From Erigeron canadensis (lineage: Eukaryota > Streptophyta > Magnoliopsida > Asterales > Asteraceae): a DNA stretch of 64,000 nt. The notes beneath the pieces were generated by a model, which saw only the letters and a program-made list of their open reading frames with translations, searched no databases and was not told the DNA's origin. Location of the stretch: NCBI RefSeq assembly GCF_010389155.1, contig NC_057769.1, positions 26,536,735-26,600,734 on the forward strand. The letters run 5' to 3'. Shown in pieces: positions 25,501-37,220 of this stretch (the stretch's first letter is position 1; every line of letters begins with the position of its first letter). Both the position numbers and the translations under genes were made by a program.

Positions 25501-28500
25501 TTGTAGTAACATAATCAATAAGTTTATAATGGATGCATATAACCAACATTAAACAAAAGAATGACGCAAAACCTGGTTGTAAAAAGAAAAAAAATGTTCA
25601 AATGTTGACATAAGAATAAAATTACACGAGAAAACTGTCTTACTTACCGCATATCATCATATCCCATAACTAATGCCTCACCCTGTAATCACATTCAGTT
25701 CATAATGAGAGAGACTTTAATGGGAATATTAATACCTATATAGTTATATCAGTTCTTAAAAGATGAGATAAATATAGACATATATATACAAGATTAGTTG
25801 GCTTGAAATGCAACGCCTCTTTAGTAGCATAAAACCGATCAGTCAGCTTCTTTATATGATCATGCATCGTAGCATCCGTGCCAATGCCTTTCTAAAAATT
25901 ATACATTTAAAAAGAAAGTTGAAATAAGTTGATTTCTGTAAGTACAGTTATACTATCTAATCTTGATATAACAAAGAGAACCATAAATTAATGTTCCTCA
26001 CCCTGAACATTAGTTCTAGAAGATCAGATTCACTTAAGAGGGGTGGTGGTCTTGTAATCCCTGATTCAAGGGTCATAGATGTTGGAGTGAACTGCAATGA
26101 TTTTGAGCACAGACAGATATCTACATCTTTAGTCATAATATTAAGAAAGTGCTTTAAAGAAAAAAAGAAATGGTTAGCATATAAAACTTCAAATATTCAC
26201 TATAAAATGTAGCTGAGGATCATAATACTCCAGTTGTTGGGATCAATAGTTTTTACTTCATGAACAAAAGAATGAAAATTATACCCTAGATTAATGTATT
26301 ACAGTAATAAATAACACTCCATAATCCAAGAACATCCACATAACAAGATAGAGAAAGTAATCAAAACTACAACAATGATAATAATACTTCCTCACAGCGC
26401 TTTATTTCTACAACCACCGTCTGTTGTTACCAAATAAAATTTGTTGGGAGGAAAGAGGGTACAAGGATCCTAGGCTGTAACTCATTCTAGAGCGATTAAT
26501 TAATTACTGAAGATGGTGAAATTAAATATGCATGAAAAACAATCAGTTTACATCATTAAAACCTGAAAACTGATGTATACTTAACATTTCTATACCAACT
26601 CACAACCAATTTACGGCAATGCTACTTTCAAGTAAGGCTTTTCGGAACTATTTTGTAAACTTACATATCATGGAATTTTTTCAAATATATGGATGACAAC
26701 CATAAAAAACTGAAAAACCACAATGATGAAACAAATATTATACAACTATAATGGCGATGAACTTGAAAATGGAAATATTATATGCTAATAAGAATAATGA
26801 TATCATGTAGACCAACACAAACCTGCTGTCCAATTGTGTAGCTTGGGATAAGTGATCCACCCCATTTTTCGAATCGATAGACATCCAAATAATTTCTCTG
26901 TACAATATTTCAACACACCACCAATTAGAGTTATACTAATTGTCAGTAAATCTAAACTCAAATGAGTTTCACAGGAGCATACAAACATAACATCTGATTG
27001 AGGCTGCGTTTGTATTTACTTAGAGGTCTGCAAGGCATCTAATGTCTGCGGGCATGCAGACATGAGCTATGAAGAGGATTTGTTTAAAAAAATTGATGAA
27101 GACCTTATTGTAGCTTTTCATATAGCTTAAAAAGGAAGCATTAATCCTATTGCTTCACACATCTTCACACTTTTCATTCAATACCCAGTTTTTCGGTACT
27201 AATAGCGATTAGTACCAAAATCTTAACCAAGGCAACTTTTTCGCAAACAATATTCTACCTTTTTTTGTGGCCCAAGTATTCTAGAAACAAAAGCAGATTA
27301 TGATCCATTCTATTTAATGGACATTATAGAGTAGCAATGCAAAAGAATGTATCTGTGAAAATGAAGTTTGAATCACTGGAGATAGAGAAAACGTGCTAGT
27401 ACCTAGCAGTAGAAAGGGTGTCTAAAGCAAATCTAATTAATGATAATATTGGATATAATCAATTAGCGAATGCAGAATATTGCATGGAAAGTCACGAAAT
27501 GAAATGTCTAACTGGTTCAATGATTACAACCATAGTTGTCAAAGGCGAGCGCCTCTTGCGCCTAGGAAGAGGCGGGCAAGGCCCAACCTTACCGCCTGAA
27601 ACCCTAGGCCCAAGGCGTCTACACTTTTCCATATAAATAAGGCCTTTGTTCCAAATAAAAAATCATGTATATTTTATAGGGATATCACAACAGAATAATT
27701 GTTCCAAAATCACTTGGTATATATCATTATCATCGATATCATCATTCATCATACTATTCTCCATTTAACTAAAAGGTAAGTTTTCTTCTATTTTAATATT
27801 ATTAAGACTCTTCTACTATTTTATATACCCTCTTTAGCTGAAATTTTTTTCATTGTCATTTGTTAGAGACACTGAAATTTTATATACTCTTCTACGCTTT
27901 TTTTTTTCCGGGCACGCGCTTTTTTTGCGCCTTTCGCCTAGGCCCCGTTTGGGATCATTGTGCTTTGAGTTCGCTTTCGCCTTTGACAACTATGATTACA
28001 ACATATGGATGCGCTAGAAACAGAATATGGATGAAAGATTTGCATTCTTTGCTAATTCTAAAGAAAACTAACAGTTTACTACTAGTATTCTATGCATTCT
28101 AAAAATCAGTATCCATGTTCGGTTTCCCGATACCGAACCGAATAGTACCAAAACTGAAATCGTTCAAAATCAAGAACAGAAACCGATTCCTATCGGTACC
28201 GAATTTCGGTTTCGGTATTTCGGTATTTTTGCTCATCCCTAGTGGTATCCCTTAGAAGCAATTACCAGTGCTCTTAGTCTTGCAGGGTGGCAATGAGTAG
28301 GTATCAAAGTGATACACTGGATCAAGGGATTCCTGCCACCATACCCGTTTTTTATTATTATATTCTCAGCTTGCAGATCTTCAGACCACATTGCAGACAT
28401 AAAATCAGATAAAATTAGATTACTGACATTTTATGTCTTCAAAAACAAACAGCACCCATTGACAGTCTGACACCACCATAAGACCTTGTTAACTTCTTTT

Positions 28501-31500
28501 TGGTTAATGAAAAGAAAAAAAAAAGAGTTAACAAGGTCTTGAGGTGGTGTCAGACTGTCAATATAATCTACACTAATTAACCCTGAAATTACAATCTATG
28601 TATCCGTGTTAACGTCATTTGTAACTTTCTTAAAAATCAAAGACATTTTCATCAAGTAAATAAGTGACAAATTCTTTTTTTGTTATATGGATGTATTTTG
28701 ATTGGCAATGGATGTGCTTTGATTCAAACTGAAAGGTGTAGTTTAAAAGAAAAGGTGGAAACTTACAGCAAGTATTATCCTTCCTCTTGCTGAAAACATC
28801 TCACCAGCAATGTCAATATCTACTGTAGTTCCAGCTCCAACAGCCGGTTGAGAAACACATGCCAAATAATGTCGAACAACCAACTCATACACTTTCTATA
28901 GCAAAAGTTGAATTAATTTTTCATGAAAAAAAGTTCATTTTTAATATGATATTGTATAATATTATTTCACTGCCATAAAACTTACTTTATGATTCTCACT
29001 CCATCCAGGTTCTCCAGGTGAAAATTTTGTTGGGTGAATAGGAGGATGGGCTTTGTCATCATGCCCACCATTAAGTGGTATCATCCAAAGTCCTGATGAA
29101 GGATCCAAGAGTCGTTGGGCATATGGACCCCACACAGGATGCTCCTGTTGTTCTTGTACAAGTATCTAGAACCATCCAACACAAAATCACAACCAATAAG
29201 AATAATAAGCATAATGTTTGTAACAGCAAAAAAGTTATTAAAGTGAACCAAAAAAATATGAAACAAAGATAAAAGCGTTTATATATAGTAAAAGAAAAGG
29301 GTTTATATATAGTCACTCCTGTCAAGATATAAAGCCATGATAAATATATATAAACTCCTATTATTCCTTTTATTATAAAAAGAAAGTCAAAAAGTATGTG
29401 AACCTTCATGCGGAAAGATCAAATACATATCACTCTATCAACTATAATAATGTGATGGAAAACTTGCTATAGAGGAAAACCTTCAAGAATGTATATCTGC
29501 ATTTCATACTGATAAAAAGATAACTATTAAAACAAGCATTGTTCTTTTAGCTAATCTAACCTACTATAGTTCTACTAGATGCTGCTGTGAGCGTTCTAAA
29601 TTTTCTACAGCAGTAAGCTTAACAAGCATTTACAACCATTCACTCTTTGTTCACTCAGCCTAAACTAGATAAGATTAATTTTTTCTTGCTTTCTTACTCA
29701 CTTGTTCTTTGTGCTCATGCGTCTTCTTATCCTTCAACATGCTTATGATACAATATACGAGTACATACTACTAAAGCAACAATTTGTACAAATACAACTT
29801 CATCAAACTTCAAATTATTACTAAAAAAATTACAGAACAATAATTCAAGGGAAGGGTACCCACACGCAAGTCAGTCCCTTCTGAAAACAAATCAGTCTCT
29901 GTACGAGGATAGCTTATGAAACCAGACTGATAGAGCTCTTCTGCAATCTACACAATAATTAAGCCATCCAAATAACACATGAGAAAAAGATTCATTTCAA
30001 CAAATTCAAGATATGAAATACAACTTAAGTTTTCTATTTCAAAGAAATTTATTATATCTGAAAACATTCGTTCCAAATCGTATTTACTAACCTTCATGGT
30101 TTGTTCAGAACTCATTCTAAAATAACGTGATGCTCGTTTTTCTAGCTCAAGAGTGTTTAATGGGTAAGGAGGGAGTTTTTTCTCCTCTTTCTGTAGAATA
30201 TTCGTGACCTGAATGCAAATTAAATTATTAATGTCACTGGTTCAACCTTGATCTTAGTTGTATATAGGAACACTTTACAGATTCATGGACTTGGCAGCTT
30301 TAACACTTACGGTTGCAATGGGTTCTTGGACACACATCTCATAAAGTAGTACGGCACAGGTGTGATCAAACAAATGCCCACGCCTGTGACATAAAACCTA
30401 TGAGTTAACTCACCATCCAACAAATTTGACAGATCACACAGCAAGGTGACAAAGTAGCAATGCTTACATCCAACTAAAGTTAGCAGTTCCTTCATCAGTT
30501 GTATGTGAACACTGGATCTTCCAAAACTCTTCAGGTTCATGTGCTAAGATCTCCCAATACCGTTCCACGACAAATCCCAATGTGGGAAACTGTAATGGAC
30601 GATAATCACAGAGATATAGTCATACAAATTTCTAATAAGAAACTGGGCACTAGGCGTCTATGGACTTCTATTTAGAAAAAAATCCTTCTACCTGACAAGG
30701 ACCATAACTTAGAATAAGGTTTGTGCCATCTGTAGGAACATCAAAAACAAATGCATCTTTCAGTAGCATTGTCAGAAATCTCGTGAAGGAAGCACCTATT
30801 CGAAGATCTACTTCCTGCATATGGCTCAAAGTTAGTCCAATAAGTTACTTATGGATGAGCCATATGGGCTATGTTATTATCTCTAGCATGTCAAATGGGT
30901 CAAAACAAAAGAAAATAGGACAAATGAGTCGACCGGGTGAATAGCCCTCATCATGTACCTTATGCAATTAAAGTCTAAATATGAGTCTAGAATACGTAGT
31001 TTCGTTTGATCTCTAGATTAGTGCTTGTATGTTTTATTTCTAACATCTTGCTAGAAGCTTTTATTAATATATTTTGGCTGTTTTAGAAAAATGTAGTTTA
31101 TGCACATAACCAAATAAATCATTTTAACCAAGACAAATATATTGTCATTGAAATGATACAAATGTTTGAATGCTATTTAAACAGTTAATTATAGATTACA
31201 AAAAAAATTGCACAAAAAGTGTTTCAGGTCGACTGGATCCTTTTCAACAAACAATAAAACTTTACCCGTTTTGACATAAACTGGTCAACCCATTTTGACC
31301 CATTTCCCAAGCAGACATATTTAAATGACAGATTTCATGATCAAACCTGTTATGAACAAATGGAATCTTTTGGTGGAAGTAAACTCTCGAAAAGTGTTGA
31401 ATAAACATATTACATATCAAAAGATATGAACTTGCACACTGGTTATAAGTAAAAAAGAAATTATCCCGACAACAATAGGTGCACTAGATCATTCTTCAAT

Positions 31501-33135
31501 TTTCAACATAAATATTAAGTACTGTAGTACTCACTTGCCTAACATCTATAGCAGCAGAGACAAATTGATCAGGCTGTACAAGCATTTTGACCTTTTCGTG
31601 AAGTTGCCTGGCAAATAAACAATAAAAGAATGTGACTTATTTGACCTTAGAAGAGCAATAAGAATAACCCTATGCAGCAAAGGAATTTGACCATCATACG
31701 TTGTTAATGTAGAGAACGTTGCCCTCTTAATGGTGAGATGAGAATTTACACTTAAGCAAACTTCCACAACTTCAAATGCAATGTTCTCTCCTTCTGGATC
31801 ACAATCAAGCCACAAGACAAGCCATTGGCATTTTCTGGCTTCCTCCTCCAAGGTCCTTTTGATGTCTACCTTGTCCTTGATTACATACACAATAAGCATA
31901 TTCACAATAATATAAGTGATCTCAAAGACGTATTAGCACTGAACAAAACAATTCAACAAATATAACAAAGCATCATCGAAAGTATGCAAAATCATACAAA
32001 GTACACCTAAAACTTAAAAAAAGGGTAATGGAAGGAACCCTAGCCCCGGTACCACAACTGGATACCCGTAACTCACCCGTATGAGCCATATGATGTCGGT
32101 ACAATACCTCCATCCTAATCCCAACATTATCTGGGCACCCCGAAGGATCAAACTTGTGTCTTTAAAACTTCACATATGGGCTTAGGCTTCATTGGTAACG
32201 GGTACCTTAAAGAAGAGGATCAAACTTAAGACCTTAAGGTCACCAAGTGCTTCCCTTACCACCAGGTCAACTCCTTATTGGTTAGTACACCAAAAACTTA
32301 AACGCCAAAAAGGATGGACTTTTCTTAAACTTTACATAGGTATAATTCTATGTATAATAATTGTTATAAGATATAATGTAGTCACAAATTTACCTCACAA
32401 ACTTGACACAATCGTTTAAATACTTCAAACCCGGCTTTTGACCCACTTGTTACCTAGTTTTGGCCGAGTTGGTCAATTCTTGTCCAGATTGACCGAATTG
32501 CGGCCTACGTGGCAATTACTCTCATTTATTAGTCAACTCACCTTTTAGCAAGTAGTTAGTCTTGAAATCCGAGTTATAATGGACAATTGTTTATATAACG
32601 AATTAAAACTTTAGATTAGGGAGTTTAGTATCAACTTGTACATTCGCACATAGTAACACATGGAAAGACACATATATACCGCCACACATGGTCTTTCACA
32701 TGATTAAATATCGATGTTAGTACCAATTGATGTTTCCATGGAAAATAAGCAATCCCAAACACCCCCTAAGTTGCATATTTTCTATTAAGATATAAAAATA
32801 AAAATAAAAAGATAAGGGTGAGAGAAGGAAGGTGAAACCTCAGGAACATATTTACAAATAGGAGCATGAAACAGATCAAGAGGATCACAAGAATGCCACT
32901 TTCGATACCGGGGTTCGAAATCGATCTCCATTAGATGCCCTGTAACACTAGTGAACACCATATGACATGGCTGTTCGTTAATCATGTAATTAAATTCGAA
33001 TATCTTGTTATATCTTGATCTCCCTTCTCGGGTTCTAAAACCCTGGTTTCCTGATAAGATTGTGGATACGGTTTTCGCAACCGATGGCTTTTCGGCAACG
33101 TTTAGTACCTTGATCGGTCTTCGGCTTGCCGCCAT
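19588..33135 (-). CDS. TOP3A: DNA topoisomerase 3-alpha
   Basis: Type IA topoisomerase; with RECQ helicase and RMI1 it dissolves double Holliday junctions in the nucleus. Twenty-four exons join in phase: 33135-32839, 31875-31700, 31607-31535, 30814-30692, 30589-30468, 30383-30311, 30208-30092, 29947-29864, 29165-28986, 28895-28767, 26897-26823, 26091-26002, 25891-25790, 25682-25648, 25208-25073, 24779-24627, 24431-24393, 23769-23691, 23590-23519, 22980-22897, 21239-21174, 21092-20928, 20152-20032, 19822-19588 (TGA). The product is 941 aa, close to the roughly 926 of Arabidopsis. TOPRIM spans about 9-160, with Glu15 in [11 protein letters not shown] and DCDPEGEN at 123-130, where Pro126 replaces the usual Arg. 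The catalytic Tyr is Tyr340 in [11 protein letters not shown]. The C-terminus carries Cys clusters, a CX2CX4HX4C knuckle ([14 protein letters not shown]), a GRF-type finger (PCTTCGSPC), a Gly/Arg-rich stretch and a final knuckle ([14 protein letters not shown]). Intron 17 has a GC donor. The exon at 21239-21174 is a duplicate. All phases agree, so it appears functional. Confidence 0.93.
21174..21239 (-). other. TOP3A: Duplicated 66-bp exon in TOP3A
   Basis: This exon encodes [20 protein letters not shown], a near copy of the first part of the next exon (21092-20928, [20 protein letters not shown]). Both follow a CAG acceptor and both have phase 1 at each end, so this exon can be kept or skipped without changing the frame. 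The copy stops before the zinc-knuckle Cys residues and uses a TT|GTATAG donor. It looks like a tandem intragenic duplication; whether it is spliced in is unknown. Confidence 0.7.
22376..22635 (-). mobile_element. Non-autonomous Helitron (260 bp), CTCG-type
   Basis: Read on the minus strand it begins TCTATACTCCCTATTAAAAA after an A and ends CGCAACGCGCGGGTACCATGCTCG before a T. This sits in the TOP3A intron between the exons at 22980-22897 and 21239-21174. The interior has the family's GGCGGAGGTGATGG-type repeat-rich segment. It is non-coding. Confidence 0.6.
23035..23235 (-). mobile_element. SINE-like dispersed repeat, copy A
   Basis: On the minus strand it reads GGAGGTCCTTTTCTACCTC, then CTCTCTACCTCAGG, then CCCATACACCGT, GGTATTGGGACCCATAACCC. 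The same order of phrases occurs at 43565-43735 inside the SnRK2 gene. The ending resembles a tRNA-type B box (GGTTCRAANCC) and the size is SINE-like. It lies in a TOP3A intron. Confidence 0.5.
27531..27994. mobile_element. hAT-type MITE in TOP3A intron 10
   Basis: The ends are perfect 18-bp inverted repeats (CATAGTTGTCAAAGGCGA), flanked by the 8-bp direct repeat ATTACAAC at 27523-27530 and 27995-28002. An 8-bp target duplication is the hAT signature. The 464-bp interior includes GC-rich GCGCCT phrases and no coding frame. Confidence 0.85.
28108..28240. mobile_element. Fragment of a CGGTA-rich hAT-like repeat
   Basis: Phrases such as ACCGAAATTCGG and the right end GCTCATCCCT are typical of elements bounded by AGGGATGNGCAA-type termini. 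The left end is not intact. Confidence 0.4.
28458..28562. repeat. Long hairpin (37-bp arms) in TOP3A intron 9
   Basis: Arms 28458-28494 and 28526-28562 (starting ATTGACAGTCTGACACCACC) match at 35 of 37 positions around a 31-bp A-rich loop. The size and near-perfect pairing resemble a young miRNA-type foldback or a tiny MITE. It lies between the exons at 29165-28986 and 28895-28767? no: it is just 3' of the latter, in the 1.9-kb intron 28766-26898 (intron 10), about 200 bp inside its 5' end on the transcript. Confidence 0.75.
32030..32295 (-). mobile_element. SINE-like tRNA-related repeat in TOP3A intron 1
   Basis: On the minus strand the segment begins with GTTGACCTGGTGGTAAGGGA, which resembles a tRNA A box, followed about 35 bp later by AAGTTTGATCC, which resembles a B box, then an unrelated GC-richer body. 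No poly(A) or target duplication was fixed. Confidence 0.4.
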
Positions 33136-33219
33136 TTGGTGGCCGGAAGTTTGGGTTCGGTTGATTTTGGGGGTTTTGAAATGGTTTTATTTGGGAGGAT
33201 TTTAATTTAAGCCCTAGAA

Positions 33220-33229
33220 TTTTCCCGCC
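33220..33229. promoter_or_regulatory. E2F-type site upstream of TOP3A
   Basis: TTTTCCCGCC matches the E2F consensus TTTSSCGC and lies about 85-95 bp upstream of the TOP3A start codon. E2F sites are common at plant S-phase DNA replication and repair genes. Inferred only from the motif and position. Confidence 0.45.
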
Positions 33230-33239
33230 TTATTGCTTC

Positions 33240-34181
33240 CGGGTTTCAATCCTTTATAAAAAAGACTTCTTAATTATTGGGCTATTAACCTAGGGATAAA
33301 AGTAATATAGTTTTTTTTAAGGCATCAAAATTATAGTTTATTGTACAAGTTAATTTAATTTATAGCAGGGGTGACATATATGTCAAAACTAATGGTACGC
33401 ATTTTTGTTTTAAAGTTAACGATAGTAACAAAGTTGTTAATTAATTCAAATACAATAATATTTTGTTATACTTTTTAAAGATTTTAAACATAAGAAATAT
33501 AATAATTAATAGTTGTTTAAACCAATACACTTACTAGTAAATGTAATTAAATTGTTATTCGACTTTGTTATGTAAGTAAAATTATTATATAAAATGTTAC
33601 TTTTCCGTCTCATAATAACGTTTACAAAAAAATGACAAATAATATAACAAAACTTCGATTTAAATTTCCTCACAGGCACATACATTTTTAATGTTGGTTA
33701 TTGTATAACTATAAACGATGAGAAACATTGTTTAGCAAAAAAAGATAGAGGAACATGATGTGATTCGGGCTTAGGTGGTGAACTAATATGGTAAATTTGG
33801 TCACGTTTGATACACGGATATTTTGGCAAGAATGAAATTTGTTGAAAATTTAAACATTTAATATATATCCGGTTAGTAACTTTAAGTTTACAATAATATT
33901 TTCGATTGTTTTTAAACATTTAATAGTTATGTGAAATAATCTTATTGAAGAGATAAGAATATGACACGAATATAACAAGTCCTTTTGATGATAGTCTTCA
34001 CATTTTTTTTTTGAAAATTTTACTATCAACGATGTTTTCAATACGACAAAAAACTCAGTATCACACGTCTTCTTTTGGGGTGATAAGGCACCATCTTTCT
34101 GTGCAACCAACTCCGAGTATACCAGCTTAGTTAACCTCGTCAATATGGAGAAATATTGGCTACATTATCATGTAGCCTACT
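33240..34181. other. Intergenic upstream of TOP3A, nothing recognised
   Basis: AT-rich DNA with no supported frame; it includes the TOP3A promoter region. Confidence 0.4.
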
Positions 34182-34790
34182 TAAGGATGACAACGGGTCG
34201 GGTTTAGGTAATCCCGGACCCGGACCCAATTAAAAAACCCTGTCCCAAACCCGGACCTGGACCCGACGGGTCCCCGTTTACCAACCATCGGGTAACGGGT
34301 TTTTCACGGGTAATCGGGTATCCATTAACTAATTTATTTATTTTGAATAATAGTGATTTTTATTAAATGCTTTTTAGTTTATTCTATTATCTTTATTAAA
34401 ATAAATTTTTTTACCAGGTGATTCCAATTAACATATAGAATCTGATATAATATAGAAACTAATGATATAGATATATTATACTTAATATACGCGGAGCTAA
34501 CTTTCCCAGTCATTTTAATAGCATTGTGCTTAGTTTATGCATAGTTATGACATAATGAGACTGTGGTTACATTGGAAGTAAGAACAAATATCTAGTTTAC
34601 AAGACTAAAAGGTACTCGTATTACATAATATCAATGCATCATCTAATACCATATTCGGACCCGGACTCGTTAAAAAAACTAAAACCATCCCCATACCCGG
34701 TCCTAAACCCATAGACCTTGTCCCGAACCCGGCCCATAAATGTCGGGTTTCAGGTTTCCCCATCGAGGACGGGTGTTTTTTGCCATCCCT
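34182..34790. mobile_element. hAT-like non-autonomous element, GC-rich ends
   Basis: The left end AAGGATGACAACGGGTCGGG and right end GGGTGTTTTTTGCCATCCCT are inverted partners, flanked by the 8-bp direct repeat AGCCTACT at 34174-34181 and 34791-34798. Both ends are rich in CCCGGACCCGGACCC-type phrases around an AT-rich middle with no coding frame. Confidence 0.75.
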
Positions 34791-35307
34791 AGCCTACTAG
34801 CTACATTAAATTAATAAGAAGACATATTTACCCTTAAATTATTTAATACGAGTACCAAGAGTTATCCACCCTAAAATATTGCAACAGTGTTTAACTTGCA
34901 AAATTCTTCTTTTAACATTAAATATATTACCTTAAAGAAAAAAAATACAAGTTTTTGAAATTTTGTCACGATCAAAATTTGGTGATTTATATTCAGCCCA
35001 ACAACTAACATTGAATATATTACCTTTAAAATTTACTCCTATTACTTCCAAAAAAATCAAAATATATAATCCAATGGCCAAGTTACGTAGTGAAAATTGA
35101 GACCCGACTAACTTGATGATAATTTTGCAATGGTCATTTGTACAGGCTAAGATATAGAAACAATAAAGCAACATTACTAATAGTGCTAATAGTAATACTA
35201 ATTAAACAACCAAATACTAATATTCATTGTTGTGGTTGATATGTATTGTTGTTTAACCAAATACTAATTGCAGAACTTCCCAATTGACCTTGTTCACCCA
35301 TTGATAA
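34791..35307. other. Intergenic, nothing recognised
   Basis: AT-rich DNA without supported genes or elements. Confidence 0.4.
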
Positions 35308-35528
35308 AAGAGATTTGCTAACTAGTGCCTCTAATGCACTAGTTAAGAAGCATTCAAAGAAGTCCATCTTTCCTAAAATATGAAAATATATATTATTTAT
35401 TCATATAAATATAGAAATTGTTAGGTTGAATTAATACACATTAAATAAAAAATTTGATTTATAAGGAATTCACGAGTTCATTAAGTACTTCTTAATTAGT
35501 GCACTAGAGGCACTAGTTAGTAAATCCC
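35308..35528. mobile_element. MITE with about 41-bp inverted ends
   Basis: The left end AAGAGATTTGCTAACTAGTG and the inverted right end share about 41 bp, including GCCTCTAATGCACTAGTTAA, with a few mismatches. Flanks TTGATAA and TTGATGA may be a diverged target duplication. The interior is non-coding. Confidence 0.65.
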
Positions 35529-36224
35529 TTGATGAAATAAAGATATTTTGAGATTTGATACTAAAATATGTTTTTAACAAATCTTTGACAGGAAGATATG
35601 TGTTAAATTAGAGGGGCAATAAACACGAATCTTTAATGCGTATTATCTCCAGGATGATAAGAAAGAGTACTAGTAAAATGTAAAGGTAAATATGTCTTTT
35701 CATTGATTTAATGTAGCCAATAGGCTACATGACAATGTAGCTAATATTTCCCATTCAATATAGTTTATGACCTCTTTTTAAAATGTTGATCCAAAATCAT
35801 GTTAGTTAATTTTAACAACTTTTTATAATTTACTAAGAAAATGGGATATTTTCAAGATTGATAGAAGAATCTTATCAATGTTGATCAAAGAAGTGTATTG
35901 TGGTCAATTGCATGTGAAGGATGGAATCTCATTAGTCAATTTAGCAAATGTTTTCTCCATTATATTTATGGTTCCACATGCCAATGGGATGGCATCTTTT
36001 CATCCCTCGACATTCAAGTTTCTTACTCAAAAGTCAACTATGCTTTAATTCAACATACTCCATTATTTTGTCAGGAAAAAAAAAATCATATTTATAAATT
36101 CAATATTGTGAATACATAGATATAAAGAAAATATGGAGTAGATCGAGTATAAGATGTTACAACAAGCAAAGCACATCTGATATCTTACATGAAGAGAAAA
36201 TGACCAAACATATGACTATATTTA
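35529..36224. other. Intergenic, nothing recognised
   Basis: AT-rich DNA; a short frame at 35898-36119 has no recognisable features. Confidence 0.4.
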
Positions 36225-36418
36225 GACTAGAAGGGTACTTGCTCAATGTGAGGGCAATGACGGCGACGGGAATGGTGGTGATGGTAGGAGTGTGGTTATT
36301 AATGTAAATGTAACTTATGTAAAGAGGATAATGGAGTATACGTTGAGGGGTGTATCTTGTATATACTTTTATTAAGGTTATTATATGTGTGTTAGGTGGA
36401 TATTTAAATTAGGGAATA
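36225..36418 (-). mobile_element. Helitron-family remnant
   Basis: GCAATGACGGCGACGGGAAT, GGTGGTGATGG and AATGTAAATGTAACTTATGT match the interior of the CTCG-type Helitrons in the window. The terminus is degenerate and the copy abuts the better preserved one at 36419. Confidence 0.4.
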
Positions 36419-36690
36419 CGAGCATGGTACCCGCATAATGCAACAGCGGTGGCGGAGACGACGGTTTAGTGATGTTGGTGACGGTACTGTTGGTGGTAAA
36501 AGTGGAATATTTCAGATGATAAAGACTTAGAGTGTTAATTATTATTAAAAATAAAGGTTTAGAGTGTAAAATAATTATTAAGGGTAAATTTGATAATTTA
36601 TAAAAAATATTTCCATAGTGAGTGTTTATTATTTGAGTAACACTTTTTTTTCAAAGGGGGTGAATAATATTTATAAAGGAGTATAAAAAG
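36419..36690 (-). mobile_element. Non-autonomous Helitron, CTCG-type
   Basis: On the minus strand it ends GCATTATGCGGGTACCATGCTCG before a T, sharing GGGTACCATGCTCG exactly with the copy at 22376. The start reads TATACTCCTTTATAAATATT with a damaged TC. The 5' limit is approximate. Confidence 0.5.
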
Positions 36691-36929
36691 GAATAGATAA
36701 TTTAAGATTTTTAAGTGGTTGAAAAGTTAAAAATGGGAGGTGTGGTTTGTTTTACAAGAAATTTATAGATATAAATATAGATATGGAAGATGATATACTG
36801 GTAGGAATGAGCATCTTAGAATGGCTACGGTCGAGACTTGATATAATAATGGAGATTGTTGCGATGTAGATCTTGTGAGGAAGATAAATCATTTGCTTAT
36901 TTGGTAGAGGTTTTTTTTTTACATGTGAA

Positions 36930-37140
36930 TTTTACCTCAGACGCATATGATGTGTGTTAAGCGTACAATGAAAGGGTCCCGCACTAAGCAGATCTTAAAT
37001 AGCCTTTCTCACCATACCATCTCCTTTATTGGAAAATACCGTCGATGAGAACCTACCAAGACTCGAACTTGAGACCTTGGAGTAAACTCCCCCGGGGCCC
37101 CGCATAGCAGGTTTAGTGAAACACCCCTGCCCACTGGGAT
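36930..37140 (-). mobile_element. SINE-like repeat with a B-box-like motif
   Basis: On the minus strand CAAGTTCGAGTCTTGG resembles a tRNA B box and is followed by TAGGTTCTCATCGACGGTAT. The segment is GC-richer than its surroundings and sits directly upstream of the copia remnant. The identity is tentative. Confidence 0.4.
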
Positions 37141-37220
37141 AAAAATCAAAATTCAATTTTTAGTCATGATGTAATTTAGGATCATTTGACGTAATTTAGT
37201 AGTGTAATATATTTGTCTTT

